A program made the position numbers and the translations under genes. From NCBI GenBank assembly GCA_022841705.1, contig JALHQZ010000002.1, positions 1,364,001 to 1,428,000 on the forward strand: DNA of 64,000 bases, given 5' to 3'. Source of the DNA: Pirellulales bacterium (lineage in GTDB: Bacteria > Planctomycetota > Planctomycetia > Pirellulales > Lacipirellulaceae). Below, piece after piece: positions 15,182 through 24,052 of the stretch (the stretch's first letter is position 1; each line of letters starts with the position of its first letter). The notes under the pieces were generated by a model that did no database searches, was not told the DNA's origin, and worked only from the letters and a program-made list of their open reading frames with translations.

Positions 15182-16939
15182 CTAGGCGGGGGGCAGATTA
15201 ACGGCAAAAGTCGAGCCGCCGCCTGGCGTCGCCGAAACCGCCACATCGCCGCCGAAACTTTGGGCCAAGTGCTTCACAATCGCCAGGCCCAAGCCGGTGC
15301 CGCCGAGTTCGCGCGAGCGCGCTTTGTCAACGCGATAGAAGCGCTCGAACACGCGGTCCATTTGGTCCGCCGGAATGCCCAGGCCGTTGTCGATCACTTC
15401 GATGCGCACGCGTTCGCCATCGCGCCGCCAGCGCACTTCTACGCGGCCTTCTGGCGCGGTGTACTTGATCGCGTTGTCGATCAGGTTGCTGAGAATCTCG
15501 CGCAGGCCCTCGGCATCAGCGCGCACGAAGAGCGCATCACTTGGCGGCGTGGTGACCAGTGCGATCGACTTTGCCTCGGCCGCCGATTGATGCTGATCGA
15601 AACAAGCCGCCACCGCGTCCGCCACGCCGACTCGCGCGATCTCGAACGATTGTTGGTCCGATTCGATCCGCGCGAGGCTGAGCATGTCTTGAATCAGCAG
15701 GTTCAGCCGATCGGCTTGCTCGTTGATCCGTTCGAGGAACCGCACATTGTGCTCTTCATCGCGCAGTGCGCCGTTAAGCAGCGTTTCAGCATATGCCTTG
15801 ATGGAACTGAGCGGCGTCTTGAGCTCATGCGAAACATTGGCGATGAAGTCCCGCCGCATCCCTTCCAAGCGGCGTAACTCAGTAATATCGTGCAGCACCA
15901 CCACGGCGCCGGGACACGGGATGCCGGGGAGCGGCGTGACCTGCGCGGTGAGCAGCAGCTTGCCCCATTCGAGTTCTGTCCACTTCGGCGCCACCTCGGC
16001 AAGCGCTTGCGAGAGAACGCGCTGCAAGTCGTGATTGCGGATCAGCTCCAGCACCGGCCGGCCTTCGGCTTTCGGCGGCAAGAAGTCAAACAGTCTGCCG
16101 GCGGCAGTGTTGGCGAAGAGCACGCGCTGACGATCGTCCACCGCCACCACCCCTTCGACCATGCCGCCGAGGACCGTCGATTGCCGCTGGCCGCTGCGCC
16201 GCAACTCGGAAAGCTGCGAACCGAGCTCGGTGCTTAGCCGATTGAGCGCTTCGCCGAGTTGGCCGAGCTCATCGTTCGACGGCACAAAGGCCCGTTGCGC
16301 GTAATCGCCCGCGGCGATGGCGGTGGCCGTATCACGCAAGGCAACTACCGGCTGCACGACGTTCCGCGCGATGATGTAGGTCGCGAGGAGCAAGGCCCCA
16401 ATCACCGCGGCTGCCCAGTTGATCAGCAGTTGCCGCAGCGCCGCAAGTTGGAGTTCGATATTCGCCGTCGGCAGCGCGACGCGCAGCACTCCGCGCGTTC
16501 CACCGGCGTCGATCCGCTCGGCATAGTAGCGCGTTTGATCGCCCATGGTAGCGCTCGCCCGCTCCGTCATGCCGCTACCCGTTTTGAGCGCCGCGGCAAT
16601 CTCCGGCCGGGTGCGATGGTTTTCGATCTTCGCGACCTCTTCGGCGGTTGCGACCGACGAATCAGCGAGCACCTTGCCCTGGGCATCGACCAGCGTAATC
16701 CGCACGCCCGCCGCTTCGCCGAGAGCACGGACCCGCGCTTGTTGCGCTGTCTCTTCACCAAACGCCTGCTCCGCAATCGGCCGCACGAGCGCAGCCGCCT
16801 GCTTGAGTCGCGTCTCGGCCTCAATACTTAGCCGCTCGCGCTCCCACCGCAACGTCATCACCACCAGCGCCAGCGCCGCCACCACGCCAATCGCGGCGAA
16901 GGCGAGGAAGATTTTCCAAAAGAGGCGGCTCGGGGGCAT
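15182..16939 (-). CDS. phoR: PhoR-type sensor histidine kinase
   Basis: This 585-residue membrane kinase has two transmembrane helices (about 5-25 and 170-190) flanking a periplasmic-type sensor region. A HAMP linker (about 190-245) and a PAS-like domain (about 255-350) follow. The HisKA box ANVSHELKTPLSSIKAY carries the phosphorylated histidine H371, and the HATPase has N and G boxes (LIDNAIKYT, VIDNGLGIP, GTGLGLAIVKHL). The start at 16939 gives the normal signal-anchor (MPPSRLFWKIFLAF); the frame extends upstream through spacer repeats. It precedes pstS, while its likely partner PhoB is the last gene of the cluster. Assignment as PhoR rests on domain order plus the pst context. Confidence 0.88.
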   Translation of the reverse strand: MPPSRLFWKIFLAFAAIGVVAALALVVMTLRWERERLSIEAETRLKQAAALVRPIAEQAFGEETAQQARVRALGEAAGVRITLVDAQGKVLADSSVATAEEVAKIENHRTRPEIAAALKTGSGMTERASATMGDQTRYYAERIDAGGTRGVLRVALPTANIELQLAALRQLLINWAAAVIGALLLATYIIARNVVQPVVALRDTATAIAAGDYAQRAFVPSNDELGQLGEALNRLSTELGSQLSELRRSGQRQSTVLGGMVEGVVAVDDRQRVLFANTAAGRLFDFLPPKAEGRPVLELIRNHDLQRVLSQALAEVAPKWTELEWGKLLLTAQVTPLPGIPCPGAVVVLHDITELRRLEGMRRDFIANVSHELKTPLSSIKAYAETLLNGALRDEEHNVRFLERINEQADRLNLLIQDMLSLARIESDQQSFEIARVGVADAVAACFDQHQSAAEAKSIALVTTPPSDALFVRADAEGLREILSNLIDNAIKYTAPEGRVEVRWRRDGERVRIEVIDNGLGIPADQMDRVFERFYRVDKARSRELGGTGLGLAIVKHLAQSFGGDVAVSATPGGGSTFAVNLPPA

Positions 16940-16940
16940 G

Positions 16941-16990
16941 TGGGGAGCAGTGAGGGGTGAGGGAATAGCCGGGGAGCTACGCTCCCCGGC
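16941..16990. repeat. Heptamer words plus hairpin, left inverted repeat of a small gene
   Basis: TGAGGGG TGAGGGA words (7-bp step) adjoin the phoR start. They are followed by a perfect hairpin (16968-16990) with GCCGGGGAGC and GCTCCCCGGC arms. The stretch 16961-16984 is repeated in inverted orientation at 17856-17880 with one mismatch, so the gene between them is bracketed by 25-bp inverted repeats. Confidence 0.65.
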
Positions 16991-17007
16991 GAACAATCTG
17001 AGAACGC

Positions 17008-17739
17008 TTACCGAATAATCCAATTCATGAGGAACGGCATTGCTAGACCTACCACTGAATAGACAAGATAAGTGATCGCTCCGACCCAGTGAGACCAATG
17101 TCGATGAAGTTTGGAATAAGTATCAAAGGTCATCGCAACCATTACCAACAGTGGTATGAGCCACTTGATAGCCAAATTGAGATAAGTAATCGTTAGTATG
17201 GTGCCTACAGAACGACGTCCAAAAATCATAAACGCGATCGTGTTACTTGTCGCGATGACAAAAGTTGTCAGCAGTAAACCGAATACCCACTTCCAACGCT
17301 TTTGACCCGTTCTTACCAAAGCGGCAACTGTGAATGCGAAGCTCGTTACAGAAAGCAACATTGCGAGAGAGAAAACCAGTACGTCGATACTCCGGCCCCA
17401 AATTACGCCTGTTTCATAGAGCGACCGCAAACCCATCGTGAAGGAAATGAGCGCCAGGTAGTGCCCAGGTTCTAACCGCCATCCGATGACTTGCCGCTTT
17501 ATGGATATGGCGCATCCGATGACAAAAGCGGACAGCCCAACGAGAACGCTGGTAATGAAAGATTGGGTCGCCCAGACCTTTAGGTAAGGTTTAACGGAAG
17601 TGGCTTGCGTAAACTCGCTCTCGATGAATCGATCGTGAGCGAGTCGCCAAAGCGTAAACGCCACCGCCAGCGCCGCGGTCAGCCCCAGAAGATGCCGGAT
17701 GCCGAAGCGTGGCAGGGGTGAGGGTTCGGGCGTGGTCAT
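17008..17739 (-). CDS. Hypothetical multi-pass membrane protein
   Basis: This 243-residue protein has about six to seven hydrophobic helices and no motif I recognise. Its N-terminus, PLPRFGIRHLLGLTAALAVAF, follows a pattern (Arg-Phe-x-Ile/Leu-Arg-x-Leu-Leu then a hydrophobic helix) common at the start of small planctomycete membrane proteins of unknown function. It is bracketed by inverted repeats at 16961-16984 and 17856-17880, and its base composition seems slightly less GC-rich than its neighbours. It may be a hitch-hiking or recently inserted gene. No function is proposed. Confidence 0.6.
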   Translation of the reverse strand: MTTPEPSPLPRFGIRHLLGLTAALAVAFTLWRLAHDRFIESEFTQATSVKPYLKVWATQSFITSVLVGLSAFVIGCAISIKRQVIGWRLEPGHYLALISFTMGLRSLYETGVIWGRSIDVLVFSLAMLLSVTSFAFTVAALVRTGQKRWKWVFGLLLTTFVIATSNTIAFMIFGRRSVGTILTITYLNLAIKWLIPLLVMVAMTFDTYSKLHRHWSHWVGAITYLVYSVVGLAMPFLMNWIIR

Positions 17740-17855
17740 AGTGCAACAAGCGTTTCAAGAGCCGGCGATCCACGCTCGCCGTGGGGGAAGTTTTTTCGCT
17801 GTGTGCAGGGTACAAAGGAAGGTGGTTCGTTCGCAAGCGCGAAACCGCTCGCCGC

Positions 17856-17917
17856 GGAGCGTAACTCCCCGGCTATTCCCCTCTCCTCTAACCTCTCACC
17901 CCTAACCTTTATTCCCC
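17856..17917. repeat. Right inverted repeat and C-rich heptamer array
   Basis: Positions 17856-17880 are the reverse complement (one mismatch) of 16961-16984. They run into CTCTCCT CTAACCT-type words with a 7-bp step up to the ATG at 17918. No Shine-Dalgarno sequence is present before that start. Confidence 0.65.
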
Positions 17918-19126
17918 ATGCCCGCGCGTGTGCTCCTCTCCTGGGCGTGGTTCTTTCTGGTGCTCTTATCGTACTACGTCCTCAAGCCGCTGCGGGATGG
18001 GTTGGCGACGGAAAACCAATCATTTGGCCTCTTGTACCTGGGCACCTTCCTCACCAGTTGCGTCGCGCTGCCGCTCTACTGGCGGATTGTGGCGGCGACT
18101 TCACGTTGGCAGTTGGTGGCGGGGGTGCATCAGTTTTTTGTCGTGTGGCTGGTGGTCTTCGCACTCTTGCTCGAGCGCGGTTACGGTGAAGAACCATGGC
18201 TGCGCAACACGTTCTTCATTTGGGTCAGCGTCTTCAACCTGTACGTGGTGGCCGTCTTTTGGAGCGTGATGGCGGACCTCTTCTCCGCCGACGAAGGCAA
18301 GGAATGGTTCGGCACCATCGCCGCGGCGGGGACAGCAGGGTCGATCGCGGCCTCCAAACTTGCTGGGTGGGTGGCGACGAACGTGGGGACTGCCGCGCTG
18401 CTGTTGCTGACGATTGCGGCATTGGAACTGGCGCTGGTGTTTGTGTGGCTTATTTTGAAGCAGGAACACCGAGGCGCTGGCGAAGAGAGCGCTAAGCCGC
18501 GGGGTGGATCGCTGGTCGAGGGGCTGCGCACGGTGATGCAGTCGCGGTATCTGCTCTTGATTTGCGCGTTTGTGGCGATCGGCAAGTTTGCGGCGACATT
18601 CGTCTACAACAATTTTCAGCACACGCTGCGGGAGGAGAATCTCGAACTCGCCGTGCGGACTAAGCTCTTCTCAGACCTCAACTACTATTCGCAGTCCGGC
18701 ACGCTGCTGATGCAAGCCGTCATTGCGGGGCTGCTCATGCGCTTCGTCGGCGTCGGCGCCACGCTCGCCTTGGCGGCAAGCGCGATCTTGGGCCTCTTCG
18801 GCTGGCTCGCCTTCGATGCGGCGCTCTGGCCACTGATGGTTGCGAAGGTGACGCAAGAAATCGTCGGCTACGGCCTGTTGGTCCCCGCACAGAACGTGCT
18901 CTTCACGGTGGTCAGCCGCGAAGAGAAGTATCAGTCGAAAGCGTTCGTCGATACGGTCGTCTTCCGCGGCAGCGATGTCGCCGCCGCGAATGCCTGCGAT
19001 GCACTCACCCGATTTCCACTGAGCAGCGTGGCGCTGGCGTTCCTGCCGCTGATCGCCGTGTGGGCCGCGCTCGGCGCGTGGCTGGGGCGTACACAATCGC
19101 GGCTGGCGACGAATACGAAGGATTGA
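17918..19126 (+). CDS. MFS-like transporter related to ATP:ADP antiporters
   Basis: This 402-residue protein has about 12 hydrophobic helices. The N-terminal FLVLLSYYVLKPLRDGLA is close to the family signature of bacterial nucleotide (NTP/NDP, TlcA-like) exchange transporters and their free-living MFS-type relatives. In obligate parasites these import ATP, but in free-living bacteria the substrate is usually unknown, so function is not assigned. Basic loops and the GWVATNVGTAALLL and GYGLLVPAQNVLF helices fit a two-bundle transporter. It is preceded by a heptamer array, and ppnP follows about 110 bases downstream on the same strand. A nucleotide-related theme is possible but weak. Confidence 0.7.
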   Translation: MPARVLLSWAWFFLVLLSYYVLKPLRDGLATENQSFGLLYLGTFLTSCVALPLYWRIVAATSRWQLVAGVHQFFVVWLVVFALLLERGYGEEPWLRNTFFIWVSVFNLYVVAVFWSVMADLFSADEGKEWFGTIAAAGTAGSIAASKLAGWVATNVGTAALLLLTIAALELALVFVWLILKQEHRGAGEESAKPRGGSLVEGLRTVMQSRYLLLICAFVAIGKFAATFVYNNFQHTLREENLELAVRTKLFSDLNYYSQSGTLLMQAVIAGLLMRFVGVGATLALAASAILGLFGWLAFDAALWPLMVAKVTQEIVGYGLLVPAQNVLFTVVSREEKYQSKAFVDTVVFRGSDVAAANACDALTRFPLSSVALAFLPLIAVWAALGAWLGRTQSRLATNTKD

Positions 19127-19127
19127 C

Positions 19128-19234
19128 GTTAGACCGGCGGCGTCCGGCGTACCGGTTGCCGTTCCACTTCTTCACCGAGTATCATCAGAAGCCGACCTCT
19201 CCTAACCTCTAAACCCTAGCCTCCAGCCCCTCCG
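19128..19234. repeat. REP-like hairpin and C-rich heptamer array before ppnP
   Basis: GTTAGACCGGCGGCGTCCGG with nearby CGTACCGG (19128-19157) resembles the GTTAGCCGG-nGGCG family seen at 19559 and 29698. Positions 19195-19234 carry CTAACCT CTAAACC-type words with a 7-bp step up to the ppnP ATG. No matching G-rich arm was found in this spacer. Confidence 0.55.
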
Positions 19235-19235
19235 C

Positions 19236-19553
19236 ATGTCGCAATTCACCAACGTCACCGTCAACATACCGGCCAACGTCTATTTCAACGGCGGAGTCAC
19301 CAGCCGCACGGTGATCTTTGCCGACGGCTCGAAGAAAACGCTCGGCATCATGCTGCCCGGCGAGTACGAGTTCGGCACCGGCGCGCCCGAGCTGATGGAA
19401 ATCACCGCCGGCAAGCTCGATGTGAAGTTACCGGGCGAGAGTGATTGGAAGCCAATCGTCGGCGGCCAGTCATTTAACGTAGCCGGCAACGCGAAGTTTC
19501 AGCTTCGCGTGCAGGAAGTGACGGATTATGTCTGCTCGTTTCTTGCGGAGTGA
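19236..19553 (+). CDS. ppnP: Pyrimidine/purine nucleoside phosphorylase PpnP
   Basis: This 105-residue cupin-fold protein of the YaiE/DUF1255 family has a length close to the usual 94-105. Recognisable stretches are NVYFNGGVTSRTV, KTLGIMLPGEYEFGT, ELMEITAGKLDVKLPG and NVAGNAKFQLRV. PpnP phosphorolyses many nucleosides to the base and (deoxy)ribose-1-phosphate in the cytoplasm. It follows the transporter gene and is convergent with the TolC-like gene. The start codon is preceded only by a C-rich repeat. Confidence 0.9.
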   Translation: MSQFTNVTVNIPANVYFNGGVTSRTVIFADGSKKTLGIMLPGEYEFGTGAPELMEITAGKLDVKLPGESDWKPIVGGQSFNVAGNAKFQLRVQEVTDYVCSFLAE

Positions 19554-19558
19554 GTGGC

Positions 19559-19634
19559 GTTAGCCGGAGGCGTTCCGCCTCCGTGTTTCGCGCTCGAAGT
19601 CCACAGACACGGAGGCGAAGCGCCTCCAGCTAAC
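19559..19634. repeat. Inverted REP-like pair between convergent genes
   Basis: GTTAGCCGGAGGCG with TCCGCCTCCGTGT (from 19559) and ACACGGAGGCG with CGCCTCCAGCTAAC (to 19634) are two hairpins in mirror arrangement. They fill the 80-bp gap between ppnP and the TolC-like gene and just touch the latter's stop codon. A single relative in inverted orientation lies at 29698-29728. Confidence 0.65.
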
Positions 19635-21745
19635 TACGGCAGTTGTTGCAGCGGCGCTGGTACGACTTCCGCATTCGGCGGCGTGAGATCGGGCTGCGTC
19701 AGAGGTACGACTTCGACCGGTTGAGCAGATTCCATCACCACCGGCGCCCGTTCGATCACGGTCGGATGCGATTGCTGCGCCATCTCACCGGCGCTCACCA
19801 CGGGGGCACAGCTCGAAGCGTAGTTCAGCGGACGCGGGGCGCCGCGGCGAGCTTCGAGTGCGGCCGCATCGTGGTACGCTTTTTCGCACCACGGGCCTTC
19901 GGCGAGGAACACGCCGTCGTACTCTAGCAAGGTGCCCTTGGTGAAGTGGACGTTCTTGATCGCGATGGCGTACTCGGCCAAACTACGATAGTAGCGCGAT
20001 TCGGCTTCGGCTAACCGCCGCTGCGATTCTAACAGTAAGTCGAGCGGCGCCTTGTCCGATTCGAATGCCGCCTTCACGGCGGCCACTTGTTCTTGCGTGG
20101 CGATCAGCCGGTTGTAGCTGGTTTGCGAGACGACAAATGCGCGATCGACATCGGCGATGGCGTTCGAGACATCGTGAATGATCTCGAGCTGCTGATCGCA
20201 GAGTAGCGCCCGCTCGCGAGCCAACCGCAGTTCAGCATTCCGCACGCCGGCGTGGGCGCGGCGATAACCGATGGGGATATCCAGCTCAGCGCCGACTTGC
20301 CATTCTTGGAAGTCGCCCGTCGCCAAATCTTCGTAGGCGTTCTCGAAGCGCGGGATTGGAGTGCCGTTGGAATCTAGCAAGTCGCGGCCGAACCCACGGA
20401 ATCGGTATCGGCCCACCGCGTCGAGCCGCGGCAGCAGGTGATTCTTGCTGGCGATGAGTTCCAGTTCCCGGCGGCGAATCTTCCAGCGTTGGCGTCGCAA
20501 TTCTGCGCGGCGATCAACGGCTTCTTGCGAAATCTGCGCCCAATCGAAGGTCACTTGCGCGACGACCGGATCAACCGTCGGCCGGAGCAGTTGGCCATCG
20601 CTCGCGGTCAGGCCCATGAGTCTCCGCAGGCGGCGCTCGGCGACGAGCACGCCCCCTTCGCCGCGGAACGTGCCAGCCAGCGTACCGTTGCCGGTCCTTG
20701 TACCATCGAACAGTCGGCCACTGAGCGCGTTCTCGACTTCCTCCTTGAAGCGGAAGTACTGTTCGCGCGCTTGGGCTTCCTTCTCCGCCTCGCCGCCGCG
20801 CCGGCCCGCATCAAACAGTGCGCGCACGCGGCGCCAAGTGTCGAGCGCCGAATCGCGGGCCGCGATCTTCGCATCGAGATCGCGATACGCAAAGTACAAA
20901 TCCCAGTACGCGTTCTCGAGATTGCTCACGAAATCGCGAACCGACATTTCAAAATCGGTCAACTGCACGTCGGTGTTCAGCCGCGCGAGGAGCACGCCGT
21001 TATAAACGCCCGGAATCTGCGTCGGCCCGGCGATGCGGTTGTACTGCATGCCATAACCTTGCAAGAGCGGCTGGCGAATCTCCCCTTCCACCTTGGTGGT
21101 GTACGCATTGGGAAACGCGTTGCCCGGGGCGTTGTTGCCATCGAACTCCACAATGTGCCGCAGCGCGAGCTCGCTGCCGACGACCGAACGCTTAGCAAGT
21201 TGCGACTGGAACGTGCCGGCGTTCTGCTGCAACAGCCGGGTACCGCCGCCAAAGAATTCGTTATTAATCGCGCGGTCGTTGTTCTCGGCGAAGAGACTCG
21301 TCGTCCACTGTGCATCAAACGCGCTAAGCGCCGCTTCCACACCGGTCGCAGGATCGGTATCGCGGAGCGCGGGGTCCCACGTGGTCGGTGCGGTGTCGGG
21401 CGAACGCAGGATAGCGCCGCCAAGATCATGCAGCACCGTGGAGTTCGCCAGACCCTGCTGGATCACTTCGTCGAGCCGAATATCGCGGTAGTTCGGCGCC
21501 TCGAGATCCAAGAGCGTCCGTGGCGCGGTGGAGTCGAGCCCCACGCGGCAGTCATCCGCCGAGCACTGCGTCACGGCGGGATAGTCGATTGAAGTCGCGG
21601 CCGCCGCGTACGGATCGGCCCCACACGGATTGCCAGCCACCGCATCGCCGCACGCGCGAAACGGCGCCTGCGGCGCGCGGCAACCCGCCCCAGCGGTGAC
21701 GCCCGCCATGACAAGTGCTAGCAACTTTTGCGACCTGTTCGGCAA
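19634..21745 (-). CDS. TolC-family outer membrane protein
   Basis: This 703-residue protein has a signal peptide and a lipobox-like AGAGC (cysteine 22). It then has two long repeats rich in helical, charged heptads (VSNLENAYWDLYFAYRDLDAK, VDRAFVVSQTSYNRLIATQEQV), typical of TolC/OEP outer-membrane efflux proteins. It is longer than usual (about 450-500 residues), with an extended N-terminal region and a Pro-rich tail. TolC trimers form the outer-membrane duct of type I export and efflux. It is divergently arranged with three + strand genes encoding HlyD-like and M50-like proteins, so it is probably their outer-membrane partner. Confidence 0.82.
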   Translation of the reverse strand: MPNRSQKLLALVMAGVTAGAGCRAPQAPFRACGDAVAGNPCGADPYAAAATSIDYPAVTQCSADDCRVGLDSTAPRTLLDLEAPNYRDIRLDEVIQQGLANSTVLHDLGGAILRSPDTAPTTWDPALRDTDPATGVEAALSAFDAQWTTSLFAENNDRAINNEFFGGGTRLLQQNAGTFQSQLAKRSVVGSELALRHIVEFDGNNAPGNAFPNAYTTKVEGEIRQPLLQGYGMQYNRIAGPTQIPGVYNGVLLARLNTDVQLTDFEMSVRDFVSNLENAYWDLYFAYRDLDAKIAARDSALDTWRRVRALFDAGRRGGEAEKEAQAREQYFRFKEEVENALSGRLFDGTRTGNGTLAGTFRGEGGVLVAERRLRRLMGLTASDGQLLRPTVDPVVAQVTFDWAQISQEAVDRRAELRRQRWKIRRRELELIASKNHLLPRLDAVGRYRFRGFGRDLLDSNGTPIPRFENAYEDLATGDFQEWQVGAELDIPIGYRRAHAGVRNAELRLARERALLCDQQLEIIHDVSNAIADVDRAFVVSQTSYNRLIATQEQVAAVKAAFESDKAPLDLLLESQRRLAEAESRYYRSLAEYAIAIKNVHFTKGTLLEYDGVFLAEGPWCEKAYHDAAALEARRGAPRPLNYASSCAPVVSAGEMAQQSHPTVIERAPVVMESAQPVEVVPLTQPDLTPPNAEVVPAPLQQLP

Positions 21746-21770
21746 GTGATGGTCCCTTACTTCAGCTCAC

Positions 21771-21828
21771 ATCAGCCGGCCCGCGCTAGCGTCCGGTTTG
21801 AACCGGAGGCTAGCGCCCGGCGGCTGAT
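21771..21828. repeat. Hairpin in the divergent TolC / GAF-HlyD gap
   Basis: ATCAGCCG at 21771 pairs with CGGCTGAT ending at 21828. Inside, GCGCTAGCGTCCGGTTT pairs with AACCGGAGGCTAGCGC, so nearly the whole 58 bases can fold. Related words (GCTAGCGTCCGG, CGGCGGCTGAT) recur at 50222-50261 near rpsK. Confidence 0.65.
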
Positions 21829-21986
21829 TTGCTGCGCGCAGTAGTAAACAGTCTCCCCAGCTACTTCGGCGCGCAAGAATCGGGAGAATCAGCAAAACCG
21901 GCACAAACGCCCAAACTCCCCGCGCGGGGGTTCGCTAGCGTTGAAGTGCTGGCATTCGGGATGCGCTTTTCTGGCGCCAGCACGCC

Positions 21987-21992
21987 TATAAT
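21987..21992 (+). promoter_or_regulatory. Candidate -10 element TATAAT
   Basis: A perfect TATAAT lies eight bases before the favoured ATG at 22000. A normal start point would then fall at or next to that ATG, giving a leaderless or near-leaderless transcript. No convincing -35 box is found 16-18 bases upstream. Confidence 0.35.
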
Positions 21993-21999
21993 GAAGGGC

Positions 22000-24027
22000 A
22001 TGTCTCGTCCCGACGCCCCGTCGACTCCCCGTGCCGACTCACTTCGTAGTGACGCTCCGCCGCTAGCGGCCGCAGCCGAGGCGAACGTGTGGCGTGACTT
22101 GTCCGCGGCGCTCGACCGATTGGCGGATGTCGCCCGTGAAGCCGCAGCGCCTGACGAGTTTCACGCGGCGCTGTTAGCCCTCTGCCGCGAATGTCTCTCC
22201 GCCGAACGCGCCGCGGTGTGGCAGGCCGATGCAATCACCGGTGCACTGCGGATGGTCGCCCGCGCGCCGCAGGAAGCACAGTGGCCCGCGGATATTACCA
22301 CCGAACATGATGCTGAGCGCACCGCCGCGTTGCGCGCCGCGCGGCCAATCACCCAGGCCGGCGAGAACGAGGTGCTGTTGCTGACCGCGCTGCGGGCCGA
22401 ATCACAACTGCCTGCCGCCGCGCTGCTGGAACTTCATCTGCCGGCGCAACAGGGCCCGCAGTTCTACCGCGGGGCGGAAGAGTTTTTGATAGCCGTGGAA
22501 GAAATCGCCGGCGAGTTCTATCGGCGGCAGGAACTGCTGACACTCCGTAGCGAACAACAGTTACAGCGGAGACTGCTGAATCTCTCGCGAGCGGTCGATA
22601 CAACGCAGAACCTGGCCGATGTCGCCTTGCGACTAGTCACCGAAGCGCGGCAACTGTTGGGCTGCGACCGCGTGAGTTTGGTGCGCGTCGATACGCGCCG
22701 GCCGCAACTGGTGGCCGCCAGTGGGGTGGAACGAGTGGATCGCCGGGCGCCATCGGTCCTCGCCCTTGAACGAATCGCCGCCGCATGCGCGAAGCTGCGC
22801 GAACCCATCGCGTGGGGCGCCGGGCATGAACAACTTACTGGGCCGCTCGAAGCGCAGCTCGACGCCTACGCCGATCAGTCGCATTGCCGCGCACTGGTGG
22901 CGGCGCCGCTGACGAGCGCACCGGCTGACGATGCACGCCGCGCGACTCCAAACGTCACTGGCGTGCTGGTCGCCGAAAACTTCGGCGGCGACACGCTCAC
23001 GTTGCGACCAGCGCTCGTCGCCGAAGCGGCCGATGCGTGCCGCGGCGCCTTCGATTCAACACTCGTGTGGGAGCAAGCGCCGCTCGGCACGCTGGTCCGC
23101 GCGGCGCACCGTTCGGGTTGGCGGCGGCTGGCGAATCGCACGCTGCTCGCCGGCGCGCTCGTGGCCGCGCTCGGCGTGACGCTCGCCGTGGTGCCAGCGC
23201 CGTTTCAAGTTGAGTCGCGCGGAACCTTGGAACCAACCGTGCGGCAAGAAGTCTTCGCCCCGGTGGCGAGTGTGGTGGACGAACTGCTTGTCGCGCACGG
23301 CCAAGAAGTAAAAGCCGGCGATGAACTGATCCGCCTGCGGGCGCCGGAACTCGCGCTCGAGATCAGTAAACTCACCGGCGAGATTGAAACGCTCGAGCGC
23401 CGTCTGCAATCCTTGCGCGCCACGCGGGCTGGGCTCGACTCGCGCACTTCGACGCCGGTCGAAGCGTACCGCCTGAGCGCCGACGAACAACAACTCACCC
23501 AACAACTCACCGGCCGCAATCGAGAACTCGAACTTCTGCGCTCACAACAGCAAGCGCTCATTGTACGCAGCCCCATCGCCGGGCGCGTGCTGACGTGGCA
23601 AGTCGCCGAACGCCTAGCCGGCCGCGCGGTCGAGCGCGGCCAGCGGCTCGTCTCGATTGCCGACGCGACCAAGCCGTGGGTGATTGAGCTCGCGGTGCCC
23701 GACGATCGCATCGGCGCCGTGCTCGACGCAGCCGCTGCCAGCGATCAACCGCTCGCCGTGCAGTTCGAACCCACCAGCAGCCCCGGCGCCATGCTCACCG
23801 GCCGCATCGAGCGCATCGCCGCGACCGCCGAAGAAGCGAGCGACAACCCCGCCGACCGCCGCATGGTGAAGGTAACCGTCACGCCCGACAAACCGCTCGA
23901 CTTCGACGAACAAGAACTTTTGGCCGGCCTTACGGTGCGCGCCCGCATCGACTGCGGCAAGCGCTCGCTCGGTTACGTTTGGCTGCACGACGTGTGGAAC
24001 ACGCTCCGCACGTGGTGGTTGTTTTAA
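22000..24027 (+). CDS. GAF-domain HlyD-like membrane fusion protein
   Basis: This protein of about 675 residues joins two modules. Residues about 20-370 look like two GAF-type cytoplasmic sensor domains (FHAALLALCRECLSAERAAVW; LVTEARQLLGCDRVSLVRVD). One transmembrane helix follows (about 379-400, TLLAGALVAALGVTLAVV). Then comes an HlyD-type adaptor with a split lipoyl domain (VFAPVASVVDELLVAHGQEV ... IVRSPIAGRVLTW), a coiled coil and a barrel. Soluble sensors fused to an export adaptor are unusual and suggest export gated by an intracellular signal. The start is uncertain: 22000 (MSRPDAP) is preferred, with 21991 and an in-frame TTG at 21829 as alternatives. Two more adaptor-type genes follow on the same strand. 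Confidence 0.75.
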   Translation: MSRPDAPSTPRADSLRSDAPPLAAAAEANVWRDLSAALDRLADVAREAAAPDEFHAALLALCRECLSAERAAVWQADAITGALRMVARAPQEAQWPADITTEHDAERTAALRAARPITQAGENEVLLLTALRAESQLPAAALLELHLPAQQGPQFYRGAEEFLIAVEEIAGEFYRRQELLTLRSEQQLQRRLLNLSRAVDTTQNLADVALRLVTEARQLLGCDRVSLVRVDTRRPQLVAASGVERVDRRAPSVLALERIAAACAKLREPIAWGAGHEQLTGPLEAQLDAYADQSHCRALVAAPLTSAPADDARRATPNVTGVLVAENFGGDTLTLRPALVAEAADACRGAFDSTLVWEQAPLGTLVRAAHRSGWRRLANRTLLAGALVAALGVTLAVVPAPFQVESRGTLEPTVRQEVFAPVASVVDELLVAHGQEVKAGDELIRLRAPELALEISKLTGEIETLERRLQSLRATRAGLDSRTSTPVEAYRLSADEQQLTQQLTGRNRELELLRSQQQALIVRSPIAGRVLTWQVAERLAGRAVERGQRLVSIADATKPWVIELAVPDDRIGAVLDAAAASDQPLAVQFEPTSSPGAMLTGRIERIAATAEEASDNPADRRMVKVTVTPDKPLDFDEQELLAGLTVRARIDCGKRSLGYVWLHDVWNTLRTWWLF

Positions 24028-24052
24028 CTGAGACTTTAGCACACGACATTCA

